In this document: positions 28,496-41,712 of the stretch, in pieces
Position numbering within the stretch: position 1 is the first letter of the stretch
Layout of the letters: every line of letters starts with the position of its first letter
Source: Thamnaconus septentrionalis
Taxonomy: Eukaryota; Chordata; Actinopteri; Tetraodontiformes; Monacanthidae
Direction: 5' to 3'
Assembly: GCA_009823395.1 (NCBI GenBank)
Contig: CM020519.1
Coordinates: forward strand, 16,761,001-16,825,000
Length of the DNA stretch: 64,000 bases
The notes under the pieces: generated by a model
What the model was told of the DNA's origin: nothing
What the model saw: the letters and a program-made list of their open reading frames with translations, nothing else
Databases searched by the model: none
Translations under genes and position numbers: made by a program

Positions 28496-29239
28496 AGATG
28501 AATGAATGATGACACGGATTCTGAATGCGTTAAATCCCAACAGTCCGTTAAGTGCCAGAGCTCTGGAACAACGTGTGGTTAGTTCACAGAGGGAGAGAGA
28601 GAGGGAAAGATCGCAATTGCCGTCAGGATTCTTTCCAACTCGGAGCCGTAATGCGGTAAAACTCAACGCGAGGCCGAGCGTCTGCAGTCTGGAGTCGAGC
28701 AGTCAGCATTTTTGAGGTCGAGCGGCGGAGTGACGGAGGGCGGAGGGGAAACGCAGCCAGTCGAGACTTGTTGTTTGGGGATTTGGCTTCAAAGAAAAAA
28801 AAATACCAGCTGTGCTCTCGGTTCCGAGTGGAGGCGGGAGGGGGGGGTAGGCGGTGGGGGGAGCCGTCGAAGGGCATGGTAATTACTCCCCCCTGACTCA
28901 TTGGGCTTTGACACGGAGATCTGATAGCGTAGATTGACGATGTGTCAGTCCTCCGACAACAACAACAGATGAAACTATTGATGGCGGCCCTACAAGTTTA
29001 CAACCAGTCCTTTTCATCGTCCGTCTCAAATATTTTTTTCATAATGATCTCATCGACGAGCATCCAGGACCAAACACAAACGCATTTCCACCAAATCTTC
29101 TTCAGTGTGTATGATGATCCAGGAAATGACATCATCATGTCGCGTCTCCTCCTGAGACACAGGTGTACTCATTTATCCCAATATCATAAAACAATCAGTA
29201 AGAAAACTTTAAGTTAAATAAAACCGAATAAAAAAAAAA

Positions 29240-29573
29240 AAGTATTTTTCAACCTTTTCAGAGCCACGGCTCATTTTTTACATTGAAAAATTCCAATGGC
29301 ACACCACCACCCAAAAATAGCATGAATTATTAATGACTATTTTGGCCTATTCAAGTCAATATAGTCAATCAGTGTGAAAGCTGGGCCTGTTTAGATGCAC
29401 ACAAAGCTGATTGAAGGATGAAAATAGGCTCACGTTCCTTTTAAAACAAAGTCATTCAACCATGGCATGTTCATATTTTTTTTTTTATTTTTAGAACAAC
29501 TAATTGAAATTGGATCATTTTTCACAGCTTACCTGACATTATATGACGACACACTAGTGGTTGAAATACATTG
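29240..29573. mobile_element. Non-autonomous DNA element (ends TTTTTCAACC / GGTTGAAATAC)
   Basis: The left end agtatttttcaacctttt and right end ctagtggttgaaatacattg are imperfect inverted repeats. The interior blocks gagccacggctcattttttac and ccaatggcacaccaccaccc resemble a widespread teleost repeat containing a 'gccacggcacac' motif. It is about 334 bp long and non-coding. Confidence 0.7.
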
Positions 29574-30591
29574 AAATAAAGGTTGATTCAGAAAACAACA
29601 TGAAAGGTAGTTATCACTGCTGGGTTGCAGTGGAAACGGATGACGTGCCCACCGAGAAGAAAAGTCGAGCTCGCCATGTTGTGCGTGTGACGGTCGGCGG
29701 GCCGCTGCGTCTCAAAGCCGATTGCTCAATAGGTACCCGCGATGATGCCAAAATTATATCGTGGCCAACACTGGCAAGGAGGCTGAAAGGAATGGCCGGA
29801 CGGCGGGGGGAGGGAGGAGACGGGAGGAGACGGTTGACTCAGGGGCGTGGGGGGAGTCCAAGAATGGGTGAACAAACACACACACAAGAGGGAGGGGAGG
29901 GAACGGCTCGGCTTTCCAGTAAATGACTGAAACCCGACTCCTTGCCGCCGGAGTCCTCGGCGAACTCATTCACGGGTGGGGGAGGTTAAGGACAGGTTAG
30001 CAGGATTTCCCAACCTTCTCCGCCGAACGCAAGCGCTCCTCCCGGCCCCTCCATCATCCACCCCCTTCACCTCAGCCGTCCACTCCACTCCTTCACTTTA
30101 TCTGCGAGGCCGGCCCCACGGCCGGTATGAGAAGTTGCTTTAAATGTCAGCATTTGAATGGCAATAGAGATTAACGACGGGGAGATACGGCGAGCGGGGG
30201 GAACGCACTGGAGAGGAGTGAATGTCATAAAGATAGCGTCTGCGGAGCCCCCGCCAACAGAGCCCGTATCTCAGAAGACGCACATATACCAAGCTGTTAG
30301 CAGTATTTAGACTTGGGGAATAAAATACTGGGGGAGGGGGAGTAAAAATGCAACGTTCAAATCTGGTCCTGGCAACAGAGTAAGAACGTTTTCCTTCTTA
30401 GACCATCAACCTTTAATGGAGGCTGTTGTGGAAATGATCTTCCGGTAGAGATGTGAGCTCAGGTGGTGCTATGGCTGCTACTTTCAACTAGAATTCTCGC
30501 TTGGCCGATACGTGAACACGACAAAGAAAAATAAAATAAACAAAAACAAAAAAGAAGTAATTATTGAATTGAGCTTGACGAACCAGTCTGC

Positions 30592-30835
30592 ATGTGCAGC
30601 TCAGTGGTCTAGTGGTATAGTGTCTGCCCTGAGAATGGGAGGTTGTAGGTTCGATCCCCCATCTGGGTCATACCAAAGACTATGGAATTGGTACCCTGCT
30701 TGGCACTCAGTATTGCTTGGACTTGGGGGATGTTAGATCTCCTAACGATTATTGGACGCCCCCTCAGGGAAGAGGTCGAATGCAGAGGACAAGTTTTGCA
30801 TCCTTTGGTATGTGACAATCACTGGGACTTTAAGT
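30592..30835 (+). mobile_element. tRNA-derived SINE
   Basis: The head is tRNA-like: an A-box-like region (ctcagtggtctagtggtata) and a B box (ggttcgatccc at 30649-30659) could act as an internal RNA polymerase III promoter. The body has gtcataccaaagactatgg, ctgcttggcactcagtattg and gtcgaatgcagaggacaag. The tail is gtgacaatcactgggacttt. This head-body-tail order matches an abundant teleost SINE. It is diverged and lacks a functional tRNA fold. Confidence 0.82.
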
Positions 30836-31495
30836 GCATGGGGTTGCGATGGGGTTGCCCCAACGAACATCGTCCCCCCCCCCCCTTTGTTTTCAGTGAC
30901 ATACACATTCTGATTGTAACCTGACTGGGAAATTCGCGTGAATGTGTTCGCGTTATGCTAGTTGACGATAAAACAAGCTAAAATGATGAGTTGAAATATT
31001 TAGACGGCTCAAAACGCCGCCCCGCGAACCTATTCACGGGCTTCAAAAGCTGGAAAATGGGATTTTTCCCCTGATTATTGCAAACAAAGGATTGGGAATA
31101 GGCTGCGCCTCCTCTCAAAGGAAGCATTTTTCGGAACGCAGCGCCCTCGTGGGGGAAAATCGCCGTCGACATTTGCTCCGGCTGTGCGTCGGTCAACGGA
31201 AGCGTCGGCGTCGGTGCGGCGCGATTGGGGTCACGGCGGCCTTTTCACCGCCGCCGTCTGCCCAGCTAGCCCACAATCGTCCGATTGCGGTGGCCCCTGG
31301 AAAAAGTGCTTGAGTTTGAATTTGTATTGAAAAGCTGCGTCCCCCCCGCCCACCCGGAGAGAAGAGCGAGGTGAGATGGCCGGATGGCCGGGCCTGGAAG
31401 GACGGGGAGGATCCGCTCTCGCAGGGGGGGGGCGGGCGGGAAACCCACACATTTCTGTTTTACTGTTACTGTCAATGGAAACTCCTGAATCAGCT

Positions 31496-31497
<2 letters not shown>

Positions 31498-31535
<38 letters not shown>

Positions 31536-31568
31536 CGCGCACTGACACACACACACACACACACACAC
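31498..31568. repeat. Interrupted (CA)n microsatellite
   Basis: Two CA runs (31498-31530 and 31545-31568) are separated by a GC-rich spacer. A mirror cluster of TG runs follows at 31749-31797 and 31858-31887. Confidence 0.95.
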
Positions 31569-33881
31569 GTCTCAGATTCAATTACAGCATTGTGAGATGA
31601 AGGAGAAATTCTTCAGCCTTCAGCACTTCCAATTAAAGTGCTGCTGTGTGGGGGGGGGGGCGCTGCAGTGTGGCGTGCACGTGCGAGTGTGTCGCGGCGG
31701 AAGTCGTGCGTATTTGAGCATGCGTGCGTGCGTGTTTAACAAGCGAGGGTGTGTGTGTGTGTGTGTGTGTGCGTGTGTGTGCGTGTGTGTGTGTGTACAT
31801 GGGTCCTGGCTTTGATGGTGTTTCGCTGCGAGGACCACTGAGGCGTGACGAGTCAAGTGTGTGTCTGTGTGTGTGTGTGTGTGTGTGCGCGCGCGACGCC
31901 CCCCCCCTCTGATGTCACCTTGTATCACTTCAGGCTAATTTCACCTTTTCTCTGAGTGAGGAGACAAGAACAAGAGGCAGAGTGAAACGAGCGGACAAAA
32001 AAAGGCCACAAACCCGCGATGACGCAGAAATGAAACGAGGAGGCACGACTTGATCGGCGCGCCTCGAGCAGATCACAAGCGTCAAACGTTAAGGAGGGGG
32101 CGGGGTTAACTCTTCCAGCCTCCCTCCAACTGAAAGCGTCGCCGTGGACTCAGCCGGTCGAAGCGTCCACAGCGAAGAGAGCTGGCGCGACTCAGGATTC
32201 GCCCGGCGATCACTGAGTGAACTCGGGCCAGAAGACTCGCACCGACTCGCAAAGGGTTGGACTGGAACCGCCGCTAAACGATCAGGATTGGATTTTAATG
32301 GCGTTTAATGTCATCGTCGTCCCGGCCTTCCGCTTTGTGAAGCGCAGCGCCTCTTGCTCTCCCGCGCACGTCCTCCTCCTCTCCCGGCGTGTGTAATTGC
32401 GGCCAAACTGCGGAGGTATTGATCCTCATTATGAGCGTGATTAATGCGGGCGAACGATTCGCGGATGGCGAACTCGGGGAGGCCAAGACGGATAGTTTGT
32501 AGTAGTGGATGGTTTTATATTGTCTTTGAACTTGTCTCACTGATGCACCGTCTCTCTCTTTGCCTATTTTTTCTCCGCCTATGAAGTGAAAATAGCCCCT
32601 GACGTAAGTTATAGAAATAAGCTGAAGAAGTAAAAAAAAAAAAAGAGAGAGGGTCCAAAGCAAATATAGTCTACCAAATATTCTAGAACAAACGAGGAAT
32701 GAAGCGCAGCGATTTATTGAAGCTGAACTGCTGTCTATGGATTGAAAACCACTCGCTTGCTACACATTTAACTAAACTCATCAGAGTGGATTATATCAAT
32801 TTCTCTCTGCACTGGTACATGGTCTTCTGATGTCTTCCACAGTCAACATCCGTTCGTATCTTTCATATCTGATAATGTTAGACCAACATGTTTCGCATGC
32901 AGAACTCGGCCACAGCATCTATCTGTCCGGACGAGAAGCCCGGAGGTTTGGCGTCATGTCAAACCTGCACCGACAGCCGAGCGTGCACGAAATAAATGGC
33001 CTTCTAAAAGCTTGCTGCAGCATAACCTTGTTGGTTCTGTTGCACAGTCCCTCTCGTCTTCAGTCGTCCTTTCAGCAACAATAGCGAACTTCTCAGGTTG
33101 TTGGGTGTATTAGGTGCGAGGCAAATGTAACTATTTCATGTGTTAAAAGTATCTGACTGTGTTTGTGAAAGCTGAATTAACTGCATTCATAATAATGAAA
33201 GTACACAAGTATGAGGTAAACGTGCTTGTTAGCGTGCAATTATTTTGGACGTTTCTTTTAGCTTAACAAGCCCCACCCACTCGCCGCCATTAAAAAAAAA
33301 AAAAGGTTCCACATATTCCGCTCACCTGAAACCACGACGGCAAATTGCACAGCCTGACTGGTGTTTAGTCGTTTGAAGGATCTAAAAAACCTCAGATTTC
33401 TCTGCAACACTTTAGAAATGTTTTGTCGTTACACAATCTTCAACGTTCAGGAGGCTTTCGCCGTTTCTCGTATGCACGCTACCTCAATCGTCAAATAAAT
33501 AATGCATCATCCGGTCGGGGCAAATAATTGTTCGAGACAATCTTTCCTCTCTGAGAAAAGGAGGCATCTATTATTAAATTATGACACAACGTGACTTTTA
33601 TGTCAATGGCATTGCGACGAAACAGCCGGTCGAATTGAGCGCGCAAACCCGTCAGAGTCGTTTCGCGGGGGAGACGGCGTAGCGGGTGAGTTGAACTGGT
33701 TGCACACCAGAAATCTTTGGGCAATTCATCTCTCTCCGAAATGCTTTTCACCAGGGCAAAACTATGGGCTTCAGCGTCCTCCATAGCGAGCTGCCTGCAA
33801 GCTAAGTGAAAGTAGTTGTGAGAGATTTTAACACAGTGTGTGTAGAGTGAGACAAAATTACATGAGTCCTTCATTTGATTT

Positions 33882-33914
<33 letters not shown>

Positions 33915-34320
33915 GGAGGGGACTTTCATCTGAGCTGCGTATAGCTTTTGGAATGGATTTAATTCTGCTTGTTCTGCAGATTGGCTCAGATCACACCGGA
34001 CAAAGTGAAAGCTAATCAAACTATCTGTTGGTATCAATTTTGGAGGTGCCGCCGACTAATCATCTCGATCTCGGCTAATAAGCCAGAAATGAACTGAAGC
34101 GTTTTTTTTTCACCCCCTCCACCTCCTCCGCCTCCCAGGAGGCTGCTTGCACCCACATTTCTGAACACTTTCAATCACAGCACTTCTGCTCCGCTCACCT
34201 CCAGGAAGTGGAGGTCAGCGCAAATCGCCACAAAATGATTCTGAGTGATGGTGGCAGATGTTGTGTCTGATGCCATTCAGCGCTCTTTTAGAAAAGGCTG
34301 CGGCTGTCCTGTGGCAGGGT

Positions 34321-34323
<3 letters not shown>

Positions 34324-34361
<38 letters not shown>
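34324..34361. repeat. (TG)n microsatellite
   Basis: About 19 TG units, directly before an A/T-rich octamer-containing stretch. Confidence 0.97.
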
Positions 34362-34363
<2 letters not shown>

Positions 34364-34384
34364 GTCTTCCATCTTTGCCCTTGA

Positions 34385-34480
34385 GCCTTCTAGCCCTTCT
34401 AATTATTTTATTATGCAAATGCGTCGCCATTATTTCATTAGCGAGGCAGCCAATCACAGGGGCTGATTAGGAAGTGATTA
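34385..34480. promoter_or_regulatory. Candidate conserved regulatory element (octamer, TAAT motifs)
   Basis: This A/T-rich, low-repeat stretch has ATGCAAAT (34413-34420, the POU octamer), AATTATTTTATTATG, CCAATCA and two GATTAG motifs within 100 bp. Such motif clusters are common in conserved vertebrate enhancers. Conservation cannot be tested here, so this is inference. Confidence 0.25.
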
Positions 34481-35674
34481 GCATGCAGTCGGCTTCTGTC
34501 TCACCCTCCCCCCCCCCGCCCACCCCGCGTGCCTGTGTCCTTGTAATAGGAAGGAAGACGACTGGAATGATCCATCTGGACACACGCGTACTTATGACAA
34601 ACAGTTTGTAGCAGTTTGCCCTGCACGGCGCGATTGGTGGTTCCCGCTGGGAGAAGAACGCCTGAACAGGGTCACCTCCAAGGAGCAGCCACTTCCTGAT
34701 CAGCTGATATAAATCAATCACGTGAAGCAGCTGCCTTAGCTAACCACTTCTGAACTCCCAAAACTGAGAGACAATTAGATTTTTATTCATTGTCAAGCTG
34801 GGGAATCCAACTTAAGCGAGCGTTAGCTTAAGCCAAGTTAAGCTAAGTCACGTTAGATGAACTTTATTTAAAGACAGCAAATACACGTCTGTTGACGAGA
34901 GGAAAACAGTGTTCGCACAATGTTTGAAGTGTGCCTTGCGAGGAATCGACTTACAAAATGAGACGAAGGGAGTGTGAGAACCAAAACGGAGCCCAAGGGA
35001 GGGGCCACGTTGTGTTTAAGATGTTGATTTGTCGACTCGATGTGTAAACAGACGAGTCTTCCCAGCAGGTCGGGAGATTGCACGTCGTTTGTAACGCTTA
35101 ACGCCTCCGAAAGCGCGCAAACATGTTCAGGAACGCATTTGTGCGTTTCCACAAACTCTTTAAATGCGCATTAAGACCAAATTTGCATCGGGAACATTTG
35201 TGGAAATGGCGTCATTTGGAGCAGCGAACTACAGGAGCGTAATTGGCAATAAAGTTTGCGAAGGCAGTTTTAGTCTCTTTTTTGTTTTTTCTCTGATTCC
35301 CAAACGTTTAATGGAAAGAGGTTTGCTGAATAACATTCAGCTCAGGTGATCTGGGAGATGATGTTTCCATCAGGAGCAGGGGATTGGAGGGGTTGTGGGG
35401 GGGGGGGGGGGTGGCAGCAGCTAGTTTCAGCAGCTCTGTGAGTGTTTCTCAGGCCTCATTCAGGAGAAAAAAACCAACCCAGCAACAGTTTGTGACGGTG
35501 TTTGCCAACACGCAGTGCCTCACAAACCTTGTCGATTCCCATCATATTGCCTTATGCAAATGCAGCACTAGTGGGGGTGCTCTGTTTTTCACTTTCAAAA
35601 TTTGCACATGGAAAACCCACTTCACAATGAAAAAAAAGGATCAACTCCCAAATTTAGGCCAAACACGCTCCCAC

Positions 35675-35811
<137 letters not shown>

Positions 35812-36055
35812 TAGCATCTGCTGCTCTCGTTATTGGCCAAAGTGATGAGGTGTCAGATACATGTGTCTGTTAATGTGTGTGTGTGTGTGTGTGTGTTGGT
35901 TTAAGTTGGCAGAATCTCATAAATGAGGGGAAGTGAGACCGTGGGCAAGGAAGTGTGAGTTGTGCGTGCGTGCGTGCGTGCCTGCAGATGGTTTTCGCAC
36001 ATTTTGCCCCCCCCCGTCCTTAGTGGACATGCATAAACATGGACACACAGCCACA

Positions 36056-36086
<31 letters not shown>

Positions 36087-36404
36087 GCTAAAAGCCCATG
36101 GTGCGTAGTCTAAACAGAGTGGGGTTTAAATCCAATCGTGTCGTGCACTTGCTGTTTGATCCGGGATTTTTTTTTCCGGAAAGAAGCGTTGAACCCGGCG
36201 AAGGCCTCCTGTTTGCAGTTGTGTGATTTGCTGAGTCGGAACAGAGCTTGTTTTAACAATAAGATGTTCAAACAACGTTCTGCATGCCTGTAGAATTAGG
36301 ATTTTTTTTTTTTTTTTTTTTCTGGCCATAAGGGAATGCAAATAAAAATAAGAGAATATTAGAAAGCGGTCATTGAAAATATATCTTTTCCTTCACTTTT
36401 CCAA

Positions 36405-36660
36405 CTTGGGGCCAAATTCACAAATTTGCACCAGATTCCGTGCAAATAGTAGCAAGCACAGTTGCGTCCTATCCACAGAGCGGACACAAAGGTGAAAATC
36501 GGTGGAAAATGCACCGAGGCGCAGGTAGCGTCAGGGCTTGGCCAAACTCATTTGAATATATTTAAATGAGTCATTTCACACAAAAGCAACTATGCCTCAT
36601 GGGAAACGGCGCCAGATCCACCAAGAGTTTGCACTCGCGTCCGCACAACGCCAGCCAAAA
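36405..36660. mobile_element. Possible DNA-transposon relic
   Basis: The stretch with aaattcacaaatttgcacca, gtgcaaatagtagcaagcac and actcatttgaatatatttaa resembles a fish non-autonomous element with TTTGCRC-type motifs. I cannot define ends or target duplications. Confidence 0.3.
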
Positions 36661-37242
36661 CCAGGCGGTCACTTACCGCTGCGCTCCATATTTAAGAAGT
36701 TATAAACCTCTGTCAAGTCCACAACAGTTGGTAGAGGTCACAACTTTCAAGCTCTCAACCTGGCCGTCTGTATTTGTCATGGTACAAACTATTACAACAA
36801 CGCAGAAAAAGACCTTGAGCTGAAAGCGTTGTGGTTTTTGCAACATCGACATGCAGCCCTGCCTGGATTGACTCTTGTGAATGGCACATGCAACCCCTCA
36901 GTTGTGCACGCTAGCCCTTTAACCCCACCACCGCTGTAGATAAGGGTTATTTTTTTTTCTAATTGAGCACTTTGTCAACTGTTTCCCTCGTTAGATTTGA
37001 TTTAAATCGTTAGTTGTCCTTTATTCCAGAAGCGGCTGAAACAACATCCACAAAAATTGTAGGAAAGTGAATGAATAAATGAATTAATTAACGAATTCAG
37101 TGTTTTATTTTCAAACAAGTATACAAAGAAAATATATCTGTTCATTTTGCTCATATAGATATAAAGATAAAAATAACACAAAGAGATACAGATAAACAAA
37201 AAATAGCGTATGTATGTATACAAAGTGTTCATAAAGTAAAAA

Positions 37243-38061
<819 letters not shown>

Positions 38062-40130
38062 CCTGCAATAAGTGTGAAATACAGCAGCAGTGAAATTAAA
38101 GGTTAGCGGCAGTGAAATTAAAGACAGACAAAGTTTCAATTAAATTTTTTTTAATGAAATGACTTTAATTTTTTTTCCCATTGGTTGATTAATCGATGAC
38201 TAAAGTATTCCATTTAGCTTTGGTTGGAAGTGCGCGACTGCGTGTGTGTCGTGTCAATCAACTGCACGTCCTTCACATGTCCTCGCGTTGTTTTTTTATT
38301 TTCCTCTTCACATGATGCCTGGGGTGAACTTGCTGTGACGAAGATTTAATTTAATTGAACCGAACGGGAGGGAACTGGCTTGTCGGAAAAAAAAGAAAAA
38401 GAAAATACGAGCTGGTTTAAAAAAACAAAACAAAAAAAAAACAACCCACCGTGAGGGTTGCGATCCAGTGCGTCTCGGAGGCTGTGAGTCACAGCCGTGC
38501 AGTCGGCAGCCGAAGACAGTTGCTCGGGTTTGATGTTAACTTGTTCCTCCCGCGGCTGTGGCGGCGGCTGTCACCTCTTGGTATCTTTCCGGAGCGGGGA
38601 GCTCGGATCAGTGGGGTATCTGAGGGCCTGTCGCTCTGCTCTCCATCACAGCCGCCCGCCGCAGCTCGCTCTAGGACACAGGTAGCAGAGCGGCGTCGCT
38701 GGCTCGGGGGGGCCGCAAAAGATTTATGCTGCTGACAGCGCCGGTCGCGCAGACGGCGCTTTGAGTTGGTGGGCTCCTCTCCCTTCGTGGCTTCTCAGCG
38801 GGCGTCGGCATTTTTGCAAACACGCCCCTCGGTGTTTCTTAGCGTGATGCCGGCCGCTTTACTAGCTGTGAACATTCAATTCCCGGACTTGTCCTCACCA
38901 GCAGCGTTTTGCTAGCTCCAGTTTACAGAAAGCGTGTGCTACCTCATGTCGTTCTGTAGATCATCCGTTTGTGACGTCATAAAGGGTGCCAATTCATGCA
39001 TCCGCTCCATCGTCTGGAACCACCTCAACTCAACAACACGTAGTTTGGTGCAACAGAAGAAAGAGCGTTAGCGGGAAGCTAATAAATAAGGACTACAAGT
39101 TGAAGAAAAAATCTGTCTGAGCAGAAGAAAAAGTTTTGTTAGTCCCAGATGCATGTCCAGAGTCTTTGTTGTGCGACTGATGTGGCAGCACAAACTGCTT
39201 TTGCCATCCTAGCATAAGAAAAATGAAACAACACCAACAAAAAAGAAGTCATTGCGGAGAAAAATCATTTCACTTTGGCTTTGATGCCAGCGAGCACTCT
39301 ATCCTTTCTGCCGCAGCCTCCTCCTTTCTGAGTAATGCATTTCGGTCGGATTACTGATTCAATTTTTCAGGTTTGTTTCTCTGAAAATTGACTTGTGAAA
39401 CATTTCATTTGCTCGACAGACGTCGTAGGTCCTCGAGTGCAAATGGGAATCCACGTGTTCCATCTTTTTTTGGTCTTGAAAAGGCGAATCAAGAAAAAGT
39501 TTGCGGTGCATTTGTCCATTTTTCGTACTTTATTCGACCTTGTTGGTCTGTGCCACTCCGGCCTCCTGTCCCACTTGTGTCAATGTCAGAGGGGGCGGTG
39601 GGGACGCGAAGGAGCGGTAATCACCAGTGACTTGAGTCAGATGGCGCCGTGGCTTTTCTTAGCCGTACCTCTTCCAGCCATTCCACCGACACAAGCTGAG
39701 CGTCACTTGTGGGTCAATGAATCAGATCGCCGCCAGTCGCAAACATGCTATTTCCTTCCGCGCCCCATCCACGTATCGCCGTGGCGAGGCCGACGGAACC
39801 GGCCCGGCCTGCCGGGGACGGGCGGCGTCTCTCTGCATTAGAGCGGCCCCCTGATTAATGGCGGCCACGGGTGGCCAGCTCACACGCGTTGGTCCCCGAG
39901 GCGTTCGGGGACGATGGGCTCAGATGATCAGCTGAAGGCTCTGCCAGTCGAGTCAGAGGTGATCCCAGCTGGCCCCGAGTGATGACTGTTGGAGCTCCGA
40001 CTCCCGGCTGGCTCGCTAATGAGCTGAGACATCGCCGTGAACCCCGCCAACCCCCACCCCCACCCCGCCTTCCGAAAAAACAACAAACAAGTACGGAGGC
40101 AGAGTTTCTCCTGCATTGGGTCAGATACGA

Positions 40131-40626
40131 TATTTGGGGAGTAACAAGTTACCTGTAACGTCGTTACGAAATGTAATTACAAAAATATAGATGTTACATT
40201 ACAAAAAATATAGATACATGATTTGTCTATCAAGTTTACATTCTGTTCAATTGTGTCTTTGTGGAGCGTTGTCTGAGCGATTTCGAAGTCACAGCAGCAA
40301 CAATGTTGATTAAAAAGGCGTTCCAGTGCTGGAAATATAAAATATATTTTGTGCAGATATCAGAAAATATAATTGTCCCATGTCAAGAATGTTTGCTTGC
40401 GGTCAAGACCTCCAAAATGTCAGTGACACATGACACATCTGACACCTCACATCTTGAGTGCTGCTGGAAGCTGAACACTGTTGAAAACATTTGTTCAAAT
40501 TTTAGAAAAGTAATCAAAATACAGTCAAATGTAATTAGTTACATTACTGTGAAATAGTTGCACCACTATGACATTTTTTTGTAAATGCAACCAGTTACAT
40601 TTGCAAAGTCATATTCCCAACACTCG
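40131..40626. mobile_element. hAT-like element just upstream of exon 2
   Basis: The left end has tttggggagtaacaagttac and ctgtaacgtcgttac. The right end has gtaattagttacattactgt and cattcccaacact. Inverted GTTAC/GTAAC-rich ends with a CAACACT-type terminus are characteristic of a very common teleost hAT-type element. It ends about 78 bp before the acceptor of coding exon 2. No coding capacity. Confidence 0.7.
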
Positions 40627-40703
40627 TCCCATATCTTTTGTCCAGCGATTGCTGTTTCACCGAGACAAACTAAAACAATTCCGCCGTTGTTCTTCTTTTG
40701 CAG

Positions 40704-40826
40704 GGAGCTGCACGTTTGACGAGGGTTTCTCCCAGTGCGATTACCAGCAGGATCCCTACGATGACTTCGACTGGACGCACATCAACACCCAGGAGGTGCC
40801 GTACGTGTCGCCAGACCTGCCACAAG
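40704..40826 (+). CDS. ptprk: ptprk coding exon 2: start of MAM domain
   Basis: This 123-nt exon starts in phase 1 after a cag acceptor (40701-40703) and ends before the donor gtgaga at 40827. It encodes the start of the mature extracellular region and of the MAM domain. Visible landmarks are the first two MAM cysteines (SCTF and QCDY) and the acidic-aromatic DDFDW motif typical of MAM domains. The length equals the 123 nt I recall for exon 2 of the human R2B genes. The first codon is completed by the last base of the signal-peptide exon, which is not in the window. The reading frame is fixed by agreement with RPTP-kappa and by the joint to the next exon (g + gt forms Gly). Confidence 0.95.
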
Positions 40827-41443
40827 GTGAGATTCCTTTCCTCCCGTCTCTGTTGTCCACTTCTCACTGTGAGACCAAATCACTCGCAAGTGAAGCAAAA
40901 GTGCGCTGTGTCTGTGCAGTAGAGGATTCATTGTTGTTAATAGTATCCTTACAGACTCCATTTGTTTCACTTTGTAACAAGAACACAGGTTTTTTTTTCT
41001 TCCTTTTGGCGGGATGTGATGTCTTTGTGTAAAGTCCGCCTCTCCTCTCCTCTTTGCTCTTTAATCAGTTGTTATTTTCTCCGTGATGATGATGAAGGGG
41101 GAATTAAATCTTTCTGCCTCCAGGCTGAGGGTCTAATTAACAAAATATGAGGTCATTAATCAACAGCGAGGGAGGGAGACGGTTGCCTTCTTTGCAATGT
41201 TAACAGCGCATCGTGACAACAGCAGGCAGCTCCGGCACCCTGACACACTAGTTGAACGGATGGGAACTTAGCACTGGACTAGACGCCTGTGAGAGGGTCA
41301 GCCGCTCCGGTGAGAACTAGATCATCGTGTGATAAGTTGCTGAATCCATTGTATTGTCACAACCTAACCCAGTTTTACTGAGAAATCGCGGAGACAATTC
41401 TCTAGTTGCTGTTCAGGATAGATAAAGACAGGGGACTCTAGTC

Positions 41444-41712
41444 CAGTTGTTCTAAACTAGTAGAATCTCACAATCCACATTTTTCTTCCTTATAATGAAG
41501 TTGTGACCCAAATTTATTCCACAAAAATTAAAACGCTAACCCACTTTCTGTTATGTCTAGTCAATAAATTATTGAAATTATTGACTTGAATTGAATTGTG
41601 TGTCCTGCAAAATAAATGCCCTACATTTTCTCAATAAATATGTATATTTTAAAATCCCTTTTATTTTTAAAAAACAAAAAAAGGGATACTCCCTACCATT
41701 TGAGAAACGCTG
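41444..41712 (+). mobile_element. Complete hAT-like MITE with perfect 8-bp target duplication
   Basis: This 269-bp element has imperfect terminal inverted repeats: cagttgttct on the left, and agaaacgctg on the right, which reads cagcgtttct on the other strand. It is flanked on both sides by the identical octamer ctctagtc (41436-41443 and 41713-41720). Eight-base duplications and CAG termini are typical of hAT elements. It has no coding capacity and sits in the intron after exon 2. Confidence 0.88.

Noticed and set aside
30592..30665. Functional tRNA gene
   Set aside because: The A and B boxes are present but the sequence continues into a SINE body and the cloverleaf is incomplete.
38451..38735. 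Possible first exon of ptprk with a signal peptide
   Set aside because: The translation is basic and lacks a hydrophobic core, and no donor in the right phase follows a signal-like sequence.
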